Shown: positions 54,138 through 63,667 of the stretch, in pieces
How the letters are laid out: each line of letters starts with the position of its first letter
Numbering within the stretch: position 1 is the first letter of the stretch
Assembly (NCBI GenBank): GCA_039989855.1
Contig: JBDXGZ010000002.1
Coordinates: 45,337 to 109,336, forward strand
DNA from: CALFVT01 sp039989855
Lineage (GTDB): Bacteria; Pseudomonadota; Alphaproteobacteria; Caulobacterales; Maricaulaceae
Direction: 5' to 3'
Length of the DNA stretch: 64,000 nucleotides
Position numbers and translations under genes: made by a program
The notes under the pieces: model-generated
The model's database searches: none
What the model was told of the DNA's origin: nothing
What the model saw: only the letters and a program-made list of their open reading frames with translations

Positions 54138-54689
54138 ATGGCTTGGACGGAAGACCGCGTTGAAATTTTGACAAAATTGTGGGCAGAGGGCTTGAGTGCG
54201 AGTCAAATCGCTAAACAGCTTGGTGGTGTGACCCGTAATGCTGTGATCGGCAAGGTTCACCGCTTGGGTCTATCAGGTCGTGCGAAGCCGTCTCGTCCTG
54301 CAACGCGGCGGGCGGCGGCGAAACCGTCTACACCGCGAACCCGAACGGTCAAACCGAGGGCCAGTGCGAGTGCGAAACCAAAGACGCCGTCTATACCGAA
54401 AATCCGGTCAGCAACGGAATCGGTTCCTATGCCAACGCCGATTAATGCTAAGCCTTTGCCGAACGGTGAATTTGCAACGATCCTGACCATTCGTGATCAT
54501 ATGTGTAAGTGGCCGATTGGTGACCCGGGTGATAACGATTTCCGTTTTTGTGGTCGTCGTATTAAAGAAGGTGAACCTTACTGCGAAGGTCATTGTCAAG
54601 TGGCCTATCAGCCAAGCCGTCGTCGCGGTGAAAAGCCAAAGTCACTGCCGATGCGTCCGCGCAATAAATATTTGCCCAAGCGGGGTTAA
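54138..54689 (+). CDS. gcrA: GcrA cell-cycle regulator
   Basis: A 183-residue master regulator typical of Alphaproteobacteria. The N-terminal DNA-binding part (about 1-50) is MAWTEDRVEILTKLWAEG followed by ASQIAKQLGGVTRNAVIGKVHRLGL. A basic, Ala/Pro-rich linker spans about 55-110. The C-terminal sigma-70-interacting domain has CKWPIGDPGDNDFRFCGR and the Cys/His set YCEGHCQVAY. GcrA activates genes with methylated GANTC promoters together with sigma-70. A terminator follows. Confidence 0.95.
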   Translation: MAWTEDRVEILTKLWAEGLSASQIAKQLGGVTRNAVIGKVHRLGLSGRAKPSRPATRRAAAKPSTPRTRTVKPRASASAKPKTPSIPKIRSATESVPMPTPINAKPLPNGEFATILTIRDHMCKWPIGDPGDNDFRFCGRRIKEGEPYCEGHCQVAYQPSRRRGEKPKSLPMRPRNKYLPKRG

Positions 54690-54712
54690 GCGCCTCGCAA
54701 ATCGTTCTTATA

Positions 54713-54752
54713 AAACGCCTCCTCTAAATATCTCTTAGGGGGGCGTTTTTTT
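54713..54752 (+). terminator. Rho-independent terminator after gcrA
   Basis: An AACGCC-type stem with its partner GGGGCGTT is followed by seven T residues. A-residues before the stem could allow termination in the other direction as well. Confidence 0.8.
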
Positions 54753-54861
54753 ATGAGGGTTCATCATTTTGCAACTTTCTGCAACGCAGGGCCGTGAGCG
54801 TATAAATATATTTACATTTTCCCCGTAAACAGCCTGTGTAACGAAATACAGAGCGACTTTT

Positions 54862-55938
54862 ATGACGAAAATTATTCCTGTTATTATGTCGGGCGGCGCG
54901 GGTAGCCGCCTTTGGCCTCTCTCGCGCCAATCCGAACCCAAGCAGCTTTTACCACTTATTTCTAATCAGACGATGGTGCAGGAAACGGTGGCACGGTTTG
55001 ACGATGAGATTTTTGCCGACCCTGTTTTTATCTGCAATGAATTACATGTTGCGGCGATTGAAGCGCAAATGTCGGAGATGGACCGCAGCGTTGATGCGGT
55101 CATTGTTGAACCGATGGGCCGTAATACGGCGCCTTGCGCCGTTGTCGCTGCCTGTCACGGCGCACAAAAGTCCGATCATTTGGTCATGCTCGTTCCAGCC
55201 GATCACCACGTCAAAGATAAAGTCGCTTTTACGGCGGCGATTAAAAAGGCCGTTAAGAGCGCGCAGGACGGCTACCTCGTCACTTTTGGAATTACGCCTG
55301 ATGCGCCTGAAACGGGCTATGGTTATATTGCCCAAGGTGAAACGCTCGAAGCGGGTGTGTTCAAAGTTGACGCCTTTAGAGAAAAGCCTGACGCGGCGAC
55401 AGCGCAATCCTATTTGGATGCAGGCCATTACGCGTGGAACGCGGGTATATTCTTGTTCTCGCCGCAAAGCTTTTTAACTGAGGCTCAGGCCCATGCGGCA
55501 GATATCGCAAAAACGGCAGAAGCGGCCTACGCCGCGTCGTCGCGCCGTGGGACTGTGGTCAGTTTACCCAAAGACCTCTTTGCCGCTTGCCCGTCAGAGT
55601 CCATTGATTATGCTGTGATGGAACATACGACCAAAGCGGCGATTGTACCGTGCGACATCGGCTGGAACGATATTGGCTCTTACGCCTCGCTGAAAACCGC
55701 GCGCTCAGAGATTGTCGCCGACGCGGCGGGTAATTCCGTTCGCGGCTCCGCCATGATTGACGGTAGCGAAAACTGCCTTGTCGATACGGACAGTCTGCCT
55801 GTTAGTCTCGTCGGGATGAAAGACGTGGCTGTGATCGTCAAAAACGGAGAGATTTTAGTGGTCAATCTTGAGCAGTCCCAAGCGGTAAAAAATATCGTCG
55901 GGCAGCTTAAAGCGAACGGCGAGATAGAGCGGCTTTAA
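54862..55938 (+). CDS. Mannose-1-phosphate guanylyltransferase
   Basis: A 358-residue nucleotidyltransferase that makes GDP-mannose. The signature VIMSGGAGSRLWPLSRQSEPKQLLPL binds GTP. VEPMGRNTAPCAVVAA and FREKPDAATAQSYLDAGHYAWNAGIF are family motifs, and IDYAVMEHT with GWNDIGSY completes the site. The C-terminal isomerase domain of the bifunctional ManC/AlgA type is absent. GDP-mannose feeds lipopolysaccharide or exopolysaccharide assembly with the neighbours. It is read from its own promoter after the gcrA terminator. Confidence 0.93.
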   Translation: MTKIIPVIMSGGAGSRLWPLSRQSEPKQLLPLISNQTMVQETVARFDDEIFADPVFICNELHVAAIEAQMSEMDRSVDAVIVEPMGRNTAPCAVVAACHGAQKSDHLVMLVPADHHVKDKVAFTAAIKKAVKSAQDGYLVTFGITPDAPETGYGYIAQGETLEAGVFKVDAFREKPDAATAQSYLDAGHYAWNAGIFLFSPQSFLTEAQAHAADIAKTAEAAYAASSRRGTVVSLPKDLFAACPSESIDYAVMEHTTKAAIVPCDIGWNDIGSYASLKTARSEIVADAAGNSVRGSAMIDGSENCLVDTDSLPVSLVGMKDVAVIVKNGEILVVNLEQSQAVKNIVGQLKANGEIERL

Positions 55939-56068
55939 ACCCATGCGTAAATTCGTTTGGCCTGATTATTACCGCTCTCACATATAGAGTATATTGCCAT
56001 AGATCATATTGCGGTGTTAGTTATGCGTGAAAGCCGCGCTTTTGGTTAGGCTATGAGAAGAGTTGATT

Positions 56069-56908
56069 ATGAAATTAGCGCATCATTCATGGGAAATTTC
56101 AGCCACAGGGCCGCTTGCAGTTATTGCGGGATGTAATGTGCTCGAGAGCCTTGATGAAGCGCTCACCGTTGGACGGCATCTGAAATCTGTGTGCGAGAGC
56201 CTAGAACTTCCCTATTGTTTCAAAGCGAGTTTTGACAAGGCGAACCGCTCCTCGATTAAATCTTTCCGCGGGCCGGGGATGGAAAAGGGCTTGAAGCTTT
56301 TAACGCAGATTAAAGATGAACTGGACGTGCCGATTTGCTCCGACCTTCACGAAGTCGGTCAAGCGGAGGCCGTGGCTGAAATTGTTGATATTATCCAAAT
56401 ACCTGCGTTTCTTTGTCGTCAAACCGATTTGGTCGTGGCAGCAACAAAAGCGGCGAAACGCAGCGGCGCGGTTTTACACGTTAAAAAAGCTCAATTTCTC
56501 GCGCCGTGGGATTGTAAAAACATTATTTCGAAAATCCGCGAAGTGGATGCAGACGCGAAAATCCTTCTGTGTGAACGTGGCAGTTCTTTTGGTTATAATA
56601 ATCTGGTCGTTGACCCGCTCGCTATTTCAGAGATGAAAAAACTTGGCGTGCTGACAACGATTGACGCGACCCACGCGGTGCAACTGCCGGGCGCGAACCC
56701 GCTCACAGGCGGAGCCTCTACGGGCGGGCGTCGTGACGGCGTTCCGATTATTGCCAAAGCGTGCGTCGCCGCAGGTGCGGATGGTGTCTTTCTTGAATTT
56801 CATACAGATCCAGACGCGGCCTTGTGTGACGGGCCGTCATGTTTGCCGCTAGAGGCGGCGGAGCCTCTCTTGCGGGACTTAAAAGCTATCCGCGAAATTG
56901 TGGTTTAG
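56069..56908 (+). CDS. kdsA: 3-deoxy-8-phosphooctulonate synthase
   Basis: A 279-residue aldolase that joins arabinose 5-phosphate and phosphoenolpyruvate to KDO 8-phosphate for lipopolysaccharide. KASFDKANRSS and SFRGPGMEKGL bind the substrates. ICSDLHE, IPAFLCRQTDL, CERGSSFGYNNLVVD and DATHAVQLPGA follow in the known order. The ATG at 56069 fits better than a TTG two codons upstream. kdsD and kdsB lie nearby on the opposite strand. Confidence 0.95.
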   Translation: MKLAHHSWEISATGPLAVIAGCNVLESLDEALTVGRHLKSVCESLELPYCFKASFDKANRSSIKSFRGPGMEKGLKLLTQIKDELDVPICSDLHEVGQAEAVAEIVDIIQIPAFLCRQTDLVVAATKAAKRSGAVLHVKKAQFLAPWDCKNIISKIREVDADAKILLCERGSSFGYNNLVVDPLAISEMKKLGVLTTIDATHAVQLPGANPLTGGASTGGRRDGVPIIAKACVAAGADGVFLEFHTDPDAALCDGPSCLPLEAAEPLLRDLKAIREIVV

Positions 56909-56997
56909 GTGCTCTGATACGCAAGGCTTTATTGTCAGCTGCTATTGGGTCTAAATATCACTACCCCCTCAACCATAACTATTCTAAGATAGATGCT

Positions 56998-57159
56998 ATG
57001 TTTAGACGAATGATTACACAGCTCATAATTGCGCAACTTATTCCTGTTGCGTTAAAAATGGTCAAAAAGGCGTTTCGCAAAAAGAAGCCGCCTGTGGAGC
57101 CAAAGGCTAATTTAGAGACTGCTAATTTAGAGGATGTGACGGATAGGTCTGATCAATAA
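56998..57159 (+). CDS. Hypothetical small protein (53 aa)
   Basis: A short frame starting MFRRMITQLIIAQLIPVALKM, with one hydrophobic N-terminal segment followed by a Lys-rich cluster and an acidic tail. The pattern could be a small membrane-anchored protein. A longer frame starting at 56839 overlaps kdsA and is unlikely. No family is recognised. Confidence 0.4.
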   Translation: MFRRMITQLIIAQLIPVALKMVKKAFRKKKPPVEPKANLETANLEDVTDRSDQ

Positions 57160-57195
57160 TGTCTGTGATGGAGCTTTAACAACCCAAAGCTCGAC

Positions 57196-58173
57196 TTAAG
57201 CCACACCTAAATCGAGGAAATCGTGGAGGTGTAAAAAGCCGACGGCTTTTTGCTCATCATCCAACACGAAGAGGGCGGTGATCTTATTGTCGCTCATCAG
57301 TTTAAGCGCTTCATTGGCGATTTTTTCTGAGCCGATATGGATCGGGTCACGGGTCATTACCTCTGAGACGATTAAGCCCTTTGACGCGCTTGTGTAATGT
57401 CGGCGTAGATCACCGTCGGTAATGATGCCGAGCAATTTATTATCTCTATCAACAATACCAATGCAGCCCAAACTAGAGTTATCCATTGAAGCGACGGCTT
57501 CGCTAAGGTGTGTGTCGGAGCGGCAAAGCATATGATCATCAAGAGGCCGCATGATAAATGAGACGCGTTTGAGAGCGGCTCCCAATTTTCCTCCAGGGTG
57601 GAATTTGTGAAAATCATCCGGCGTAAACCCGCGTAGCTTGAGCAAGGCGACAGCCAAGGCATCCCCAAGGGCTAAGGTCATAAGTGCGGATGTCGTCGGA
57701 GCTTTTGTGACGAGGCAAGCTTCCTCTACGCTCGGGAGGAGCAATGTCAGCCGCGCTGCCGCCGCGAGGTCAGAGTGTTGTCCAGAGGTAATAGCAATCA
57801 GCGGGATTTTATAACGCACCGTGTAGGCGAGGAGGTCGGTTAACTCCCCTGTATTGCCTGAATTAGACAGGGCGATAACGACGTCATCATCGCTAATCAT
57901 GCCGAGGTCGCCGTGGCTGGCTTCGCCAGGATGGACGAAATAGGACGGTGTGCCTGTGGACGCGAGGGTGGATGATATTTTGCGCGCGATATGTCCAGAT
58001 TTTCCCATACCCGATAGGATAACTCGGCCTTTGATATTTTGGCAGAGGGTAACGGCTTGCTCGAACGCGTCTGGTAGGTTGGAGCTGTTTTCAATCTCAA
58101 ACGCAGTGATAAGGGCTTGCAAGCCCATGCGCTCTTTTGTCAGGACCTCAACGGCAATGTCTTTAATATTCAC
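57196..58173 (-). CDS. kdsD: Arabinose-5-phosphate isomerase
   Basis: A 325-residue enzyme that makes arabinose 5-phosphate from ribulose 5-phosphate for KDO. The N-terminal SIS domain (about 1-190) has SGMGKSGHIARKIS and FVHPGEASHGDLG, plus IALSNSGNTGEL. Two CBS domains (about 210-325) follow, with GIITDGDLRRH in the first and the second ending FLHLHDFLDLG. It precedes kdsB in map order but is transcribed from the same strand after it (50-base gap). Confidence 0.94.
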   Translation of the reverse strand: MNIKDIAVEVLTKERMGLQALITAFEIENSSNLPDAFEQAVTLCQNIKGRVILSGMGKSGHIARKISSTLASTGTPSYFVHPGEASHGDLGMISDDDVVIALSNSGNTGELTDLLAYTVRYKIPLIAITSGQHSDLAAAARLTLLLPSVEEACLVTKAPTTSALMTLALGDALAVALLKLRGFTPDDFHKFHPGGKLGAALKRVSFIMRPLDDHMLCRSDTHLSEAVASMDNSSLGCIGIVDRDNKLLGIITDGDLRRHYTSASKGLIVSEVMTRDPIHIGSEKIANEALKLMSDNKITALFVLDDEQKAVGFLHLHDFLDLGVA

Positions 58174-58223
58174 GGGTGTCTTTCATTTCATGAGGCGAGA
58201 CTGGTTGTTTACTTGGACTTATC

Positions 58224-58982
58224 CTAACGATGCTTATAGCGTTTGACAAATGCGGCGTAATCCTGCGGCGTGTCAATCCCTGCATTGGCATGGTTGACCT
58301 CGGCCACACAAATATCAAACCCATTTTCCAAGGCTCGGAGCTGCTCTAAGCTCTCACAAACCTCAAGTTCGCTTTTGGGTAGGCTACAAAATGTTTTAAG
58401 GTTGCGAGCTGTAAACGCGTAAAGTCCCAAATGTAAGTAAGCAGGGCGAGGGGCGTCACCTCGACGATACGGAATAGGGGCGCGGGAGAAATAAAGAGCT
58501 TTGGAATAATCTTCGGACGCCGCCTTAGACAGGACGACCTTCACGGCGTTGGGGTCATTAATCAGTCTATTCGGGTCGTCCGTTATATTTGATATGTCAC
58601 AAGCCAGAGTGGACATGAAAGCGCCCGATGTTTGTTGGGCTTTTATTAAGGCCGCAATGTCGTTCGCGTCAATCTCAGGCTCATCTCCTTGGACATTAAT
58701 GATGATGTCATCAGGCTTGATATTAAGAGATTGCGCGGCTTCCGATATGCGATCTGTTCCTGTTGTGTGATCTGGGGATGTCATGATTGCGCGGCCCCCG
58801 AATGTTTCGACACAATTTATAATATCCGCGTGGTCCGTGGCGATAATGATGTTATCAACTAAAGGACAGGTGTTAACCGCCTCATACACATGTTGAATGA
58901 GGGGCTTTCCCGTTGTATCCAACAAGGGCTTTTGGGGGAGGCGTGTTGATCCCAACCGTGCAGGTATAATCGCGTATATCAT
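58224..58982 (-). CDS. kdsB: CMP-KDO cytidylyltransferase
   Basis: A 252-residue enzyme that activates KDO with CTP. IPARLGSTRLPQKPL is the nucleotide loop. IATDHADI, VQGDEPEIDANDI and YRRGDAPRPAYLHLGLYAF fit the family in order, and SLEQLRALENG near the C-terminus is typical. It is followed by kdsD on the same strand; kdsC is not seen in the window. Confidence 0.95.
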   Translation of the reverse strand: MIYAIIPARLGSTRLPQKPLLDTTGKPLIQHVYEAVNTCPLVDNIIIATDHADIINCVETFGGRAIMTSPDHTTGTDRISEAAQSLNIKPDDIIINVQGDEPEIDANDIAALIKAQQTSGAFMSTLACDISNITDDPNRLINDPNAVKVVLSKAASEDYSKALYFSRAPIPYRRGDAPRPAYLHLGLYAFTARNLKTFCSLPKSELEVCESLEQLRALENGFDICVAEVNHANAGIDTPQDYAAFVKRYKHR

Positions 58983-59084
58983 AATGGCTCACTACCATTG
59001 TCATGTTACAAATAGCAAATAGCCGCCAATAAAAACTCGCCCTACAGCAATGTGACTGGTGTTGAGGGACAGTCGTTGATCAGA

Positions 59085-59960
59085 TTATGTATCGTTTAGT
59101 AATTTCAACAAATATTGCCCATAACCACTTTTTTCTAGAGGTTGCGCGAGTTCTTTGAGTTGCACGTTACTAATCCAACCTTGCTTATAGGCATCGGCTT
59201 CTGGGCAGCAAATACGACGGCCCTGCCGTTCTTCAATGACACTCACAAATTGAGCCGCCTGAAGAAGAGATTTGTGTGTACCTGTATCTAACCACGATGT
59301 TCCTTCACCTAATATGGCGCATTTCAACTCACCACGATCTAGATAGATAGAATTTAAGGCCGTGATTTCGAGCTCACCTCGAGCTGACGGGGTTATTGTT
59401 TTCGCATATTTCGGTGCCTGTCCATCATAGAGATAAAGCCCTGTAACAGCATAGTTTGATTTTGGATTTTCAGGTTTTTCTTCAAGCGAAATAACTTTTC
59501 CATTTTTATCAAATTCAGCCACGCCGTAACTTTTAGGGTCATTGACGTGATATCCAAAGACAGTTGCACCTTCAGTGTTGGTTTTTGTTGATTGCAAAGC
59601 CTGATCAAATTCAGATCCAAAGAACAGATTGTCACCTAAGATGAGAGCGCTAGGCGCGCCGCCAAGAAAGTCTTCAGCAATGATTAGAGCCTGAGCTAAT
59701 CCATCGGGACTCGGCTGTATGGCCCATTCAATATGTATTCCCCATTGGCTGCCATCTTTTAGTAAGTTTTGAAAGGCCGCTTGATCTTGAGGCGTTGTAA
59801 TGATCATAATTTCGTTCATACCCGCACTCATTAAAACTGAGAGAGGATAGTAAATCATAGGTTTATCATAAACCGGCATTAACTGTTTTGAGACTGAAAT
59901 AGTACTTGGATAAAGACGTGTACCGCTTCCCCCTGCTAGAATAATCCCTTTGCGTTGCAT
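59085..59960 (-). CDS. rmlA: Glucose-1-phosphate thymidylyltransferase
   Basis: A 291-residue enzyme that makes dTDP-glucose. GIILAGGSGTRLYPSTISVSKQ is the start, with ALILGDNLFFG, EEKPENPKSNYAVTGLYLYD and GEGTSWLDTGTHKSLLQAAQFV in order. The first Met of the longer frame (59987) is less likely than the one at 59960 (MQRKGI). The other rhamnose genes rmlB-D are not in the window. It is followed by 102 bases and then kdsB. Confidence 0.93.
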   Translation of the reverse strand: MQRKGIILAGGSGTRLYPSTISVSKQLMPVYDKPMIYYPLSVLMSAGMNEIMIITTPQDQAAFQNLLKDGSQWGIHIEWAIQPSPDGLAQALIIAEDFLGGAPSALILGDNLFFGSEFDQALQSTKTNTEGATVFGYHVNDPKSYGVAEFDKNGKVISLEEKPENPKSNYAVTGLYLYDGQAPKYAKTITPSARGELEITALNSIYLDRGELKCAILGEGTSWLDTGTHKSLLQAAQFVSVIEERQGRRICCPEADAYKQGWISNVQLKELAQPLEKSGYGQYLLKLLNDT

Positions 59961-60329
59961 TATGCTTCCCCTACATTGTACAAACAAGACCTTTAGTCCT
60001 AAATGCCTTGTCTTTTACCCTTAATGCTTTGTTTTTATAGCTAGTAACGACTTTTAATTCGTTTGCCAAATAGATAATGACATTCATTTTCATCTGTAAA
60101 TTTTCACATTTAAGTATGCTCTATGACAGCATATGTTGAATGCTACTCAAGTGATAATATATTTATTAAGTGTTTTGTTCCAGGTATAGATGCATTCTTC
60201 TTTACTCAGTGTTGGATTGCCTTGTCTAGAACCATTGCATTTGAATGAATAGCAACTGAGGGTCTTTCAGTTCAGAGGTGTAAAGTATAACGAAGTGCGA
60301 AATAATCTTTAGGTAATGTTTTATAACCT
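59961..60329. other. AT-rich intergenic region without genes
   Basis: No convincing reading frame, RNA or repeat is seen in this stretch between rmlA and the large glycosyltransferase. It should contain the rmlA promoter on the minus strand and the end of the upstream transcription unit. Base composition is clearly more AT-rich than to the left of gcrA. Confidence 0.6.
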
Positions 60330-62996
60330 TTAAGCTATCTTCAGCATTATTTCAGTAATGATTTTTATTCTATTTTTCCACATAATTTTAGATAGAGCTT
60401 TTTTGTATGCTGCATCAATAATCAAGGGTGTCTCAATGCTGTCACGAATAGCGGCTGCAAAACCATCAGGGTCATTAGCAAATTTTATAAATTGTCTAAG
60501 TTCTAAATCTACATTCGCAATCTCAGTTGAGACGATAGGTTTACCGGAAGCGAAATAATTATAAACCTTTAAAGGGTTCATTCGTTTAGTTAACTCAGTG
60601 CTTAAATGTGGGACAAGAGCTACATCGAAACTGGCCATACATGCTTGCACATCTTTGTAAGGTACGACGCCCAGGAAGATAACGTTATTGCGAGTTTTAA
60701 TTTTTTCAACATCCACTTCACGTTCTCCGCCTCCAATAATGACAAAATTCATATTTGGTAATCGTGCGGCTGTTTCGTCAAGTAAATCCCAATCCACTCG
60801 ATCACGCAGGTTACCAACATAACCAACAATAGGTCTTTTAATGTTTTTAAGAAAATCTGGTTCTACTAGGTCTTTTTGTGGGGCTTCAGTTCCATTTGGA
60901 ACAATGTGAATTTTTCCAGCTATGGGAGAGAAAGCATCAACAATAGATTCGCAATTTGTCAATACTATGTCTGAAAGGGGTAATGTAGCCTCATAGCTAG
61001 TCTCAATTTTCTTTCGCATGGACGGTTGAGTTTTGAAGGTACGTTGATCGTCAACAATATCCGATACAACCATTTTAAAGGGAATAGCCTTAGTAATTTC
61101 AGGAAAATCCATAACAACAGGATAGACCCAAGCTATCGTGTTTTTTGGATGTATTTTCTCTGCTTTCATTTGTTTTTTAACCCAAGCCGGATATGCCTCA
61201 ATATTTTTCCCAGAAGTAAGAATGCTCTTGTTATTATGTTCCTTACTATGAATAAACGTTCGATGAGAACATCGCCTTTGATCTGAGAGACCAAGTTGGT
61301 TGTTAACTGTATGTTTTAAGACTAGCGCTTGATGTGAATTTGGCCCTGAACTTTCTTCGGCTAATCGTGCTAGCGCGCGTATCTCCATTGAGGCGTCAAA
61401 TTGCAAAATTAAATTGACGCTTCCTGTCTTAATGAGTTGCTTCATAACCATGTCTGAGCGTCGCCCGTACAAACCAGTATCATTTTGTTTCCAGAACATG
61501 ACTAAGTCTTGTTGATCTTTTCCTGACTTTAGACGTGTTTTAGGTTCAGATTTCTTTTTCTCTTTTTCCAGAGTTATATAGGTGTTTTTAACGTGCTGGA
61601 GGAGTTCTTTCAATGGGTTTGAGAGTTCAGCCGGAGCCTTACTTGCGGTATTGATCGCATGGTACAGCCTCTCTCTATTTACATTAAATCCGAATTCAGC
61701 ATCAAAACCTGCTCTTATGTTAGCAGACATTTTAGTAATTGAGCCGTCTTCTTTTCTGGAAATTAAGCTAAGTAGCTCAGCTCTAAGTGTTTTGGGATCA
61801 ATTACTTTCACGACCCCCATATGTTTAAGATCTGCGAGTGGCGGTACGTCTGTCGTTAATATAGGTTGCCCGAAAGCCGCTGCGTCGGAGATTTTTGCAG
61901 GAATTTGGTACTGTGAAATTACATGTTTAGGGTCTTGAAGAAGCGGCACTGCATCAGCCGCGACGATATAATGCGGTAATTCAGTAAAGTCACAGCTAGG
62001 ATGTATGATAATACGTGCGTTTTTATAGGATTTTAATTTATTTTCGATGGTCTTATTATTTATATCTCCAACAATGTGGAGAACAAACCGGTCGTCAGCC
62101 ATTTTATCTAAAGTGCTGGCTACCGTGTAAATGCCTTTATGTGGGCGTGCCGTCCCCACAAAGACAAGTGCAAATTCATCTGGTTTGATCCCTATTGCCT
62201 TACGTGCTTTTTTTCGATCATAGTGCTCACTACTAAAAATATATTCATCGCGAGCATGTCTAACTATATACCCTCCAAATTTATTGCGTAATACGACATT
62301 GGAAACAAGCACAGCATCACAATGTTGTATAAACCCATTACAGACTCTTGTAGGTAGCTCTTCATAAGGTTCAATCAATGCCTCAGGGCCAGCCTTAATC
62401 AGTTCGTCAAGTTCAGCGGTGTTATCATTCTTAAAAAAAGAAAGTTCAAAGTCGTCGACGTCAATTAGAAGCGGGCACTTACTATGACGTTTTATCATTG
62501 CTCCAAGTAAAAGTGACGGCAATCTCGGTTTACATGCAACAACAAGATCGTATTTTTCTGACTCAGCGAAAGCAAGAGCGGCAGGATAATAATCGGATAA
62601 GGTTTCGACACGAAACCCCCGAATTTTTCTATCACTGTGAAGAATAGGTTCCCACGTTTCGGTGCCATAACGAGACCATAGGGGGCCAATTAATTCAACC
62701 TCATAATCCCGTTTTAGAAGGTCATAAATAACCATGGCACGGCCTACGGGATTATGAGCCATATCCCAAGCAATGACTGCGGCACGCCCGCGCGATTTAG
62801 TTGCTGCATGAGGAGCTGCAATAATTGTTTTTACTTTACGTTTTGGCTTAGATGTCTCGATGGTCGAGATGTTTTTTAATCGTTCATTTTCTTCGTAAAC
62901 TTCCATTGCCCAACGGTTGACTTCTATTAGGTTGCGGCGCAGCATGCCTGCTTGATTTGGAAGAGGTGAGTTAGCTGGTTTTTTCTTACTATCCAT
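60330..62996 (-). CDS. Large tandem-domain glycosyltransferase
   Basis: An 888-residue cytoplasmic protein with two GT4-like halves. The first (about 70-480) contains FVGTARPHKGIYTVAS and HIVGDINNKTIENKLKSY. The second (about 530-888) has IVGYVGNLRDRVDWDLLDE, VIIGGGEREVD and FLGVVPYKDVQACMASFDVALVPH, where the nucleotide-sugar-binding end is YNYFASGKPIVSTE. The second is the better preserved. The start shares one base with the upstream stop (TGATG), so the two are translationally coupled. Likely to build a surface polysaccharide; the sugar is unknown. Confidence 0.85.
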   Translation of the reverse strand: MDSKKKPANSPLPNQAGMLRRNLIEVNRWAMEVYEENERLKNISTIETSKPKRKVKTIIAAPHAATKSRGRAAVIAWDMAHNPVGRAMVIYDLLKRDYEVELIGPLWSRYGTETWEPILHSDRKIRGFRVETLSDYYPAALAFAESEKYDLVVACKPRLPSLLLGAMIKRHSKCPLLIDVDDFELSFFKNDNTAELDELIKAGPEALIEPYEELPTRVCNGFIQHCDAVLVSNVVLRNKFGGYIVRHARDEYIFSSEHYDRKKARKAIGIKPDEFALVFVGTARPHKGIYTVASTLDKMADDRFVLHIVGDINNKTIENKLKSYKNARIIIHPSCDFTELPHYIVAADAVPLLQDPKHVISQYQIPAKISDAAAFGQPILTTDVPPLADLKHMGVVKVIDPKTLRAELLSLISRKEDGSITKMSANIRAGFDAEFGFNVNRERLYHAINTASKAPAELSNPLKELLQHVKNTYITLEKEKKKSEPKTRLKSGKDQQDLVMFWKQNDTGLYGRRSDMVMKQLIKTGSVNLILQFDASMEIRALARLAEESSGPNSHQALVLKHTVNNQLGLSDQRRCSHRTFIHSKEHNNKSILTSGKNIEAYPAWVKKQMKAEKIHPKNTIAWVYPVVMDFPEITKAIPFKMVVSDIVDDQRTFKTQPSMRKKIETSYEATLPLSDIVLTNCESIVDAFSPIAGKIHIVPNGTEAPQKDLVEPDFLKNIKRPIVGYVGNLRDRVDWDLLDETAARLPNMNFVIIGGGEREVDVEKIKTRNNVIFLGVVPYKDVQACMASFDVALVPHLSTELTKRMNPLKVYNYFASGKPIVSTEIANVDLELRQFIKFANDPDGFAAAIRDSIETPLIIDAAYKKALSKIMWKNRIKIITEIMLKIA

Positions 62997-63667
62997 CACG
63001 TAAACTTCTTCATTGGCTGCCACCCCGAATTGTCAATGTTGATTTCGACTGGAATAAACCCGAGATTACGTATATCGCTACTTCCAGAGGGGGTGAATTC
63101 TTTACTGTTTGTGAGAAACCGTAATTCACCTGCCGTTTCAGCTTCTTTGGGAATATTAATGGTGAACTCTGTTTGGCGTCCACGCTTTAGGGAGACCTGC
63201 TTACATAAAATTTCATTATGTAATACGTCTAAATTTTTATCTTCCAGAAATTCAGAATCTGGAAGGTAGAGACGCAGACCAATGCTTACGACATTCTCAT
63301 ATGATAAGGTACTATCAACATTGCTCCAGCCGTCAGAGAAAAAACCTTCTGTCCAATTAACCAATCCTATGTAAGTTTTTACAATGGAAAACCTCACGTC
63401 TGGTTTTATATTTGGTTGATCGAGCATGCCTCGAAATGAAAGGGTGCAAGTTCTCGCCGTTTTTTTATGAATATCAATTTTACCTCTTGGAGTATTGGGT
63501 AAACCTTCAATTCTGGTTCCTATTTTTAAAGGTAAATACCCACATATAGTTAAAGCATCTAATGTAGATAATATCAGCCACCTCTCGCCTTCATGAACAA
63601 TACTCCAGCGGGTTGTTTGGGGCGTAAACAATATAAATGTAGAATTTAATATTGACCTGCTCCACAT
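62996..63667 (-). CDS. Protein of unknown function coupled to the glycosyltransferase
   Basis: A 223-residue protein with no signal peptide and no recognised family. The second half alternates in a beta-rich pattern and contains GFFSDGWSNVDSTLSYENV and IRNLGFIPVEINIDNSGW, suggestive of a beta-sandwich carbohydrate-binding fold that is seen as an accessory domain of some glycosyltransferases. Its stop overlaps the next start by one base. It may help position the glycan. The region upstream of its start reaches the window edge. Confidence 0.65.
   Translation of the reverse strand: MWSRSILNSTFILFTPQTTRWSIVHEGERWLILSTLDALTICGYLPLKIGTRIEGLPNTPRGKIDIHKKTARTCTLSFRGMLDQPNIKPDVRFSIVKTYIGLVNWTEGFFSDGWSNVDSTLSYENVVSIGLRLYLPDSEFLEDKNLDVLHNEILCKQVSLKRGRQTEFTINIPKEAETAGELRFLTNSKEFTPSGSSDIRNLGFIPVEINIDNSGWQPMKKFT

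Noticed and set aside
56839..57159. Longer form of the small protein after kdsA
   Set aside because: Its first part overlaps the end of kdsA in another frame and has no protein-like character; only the shorter form from 56998 is kept.
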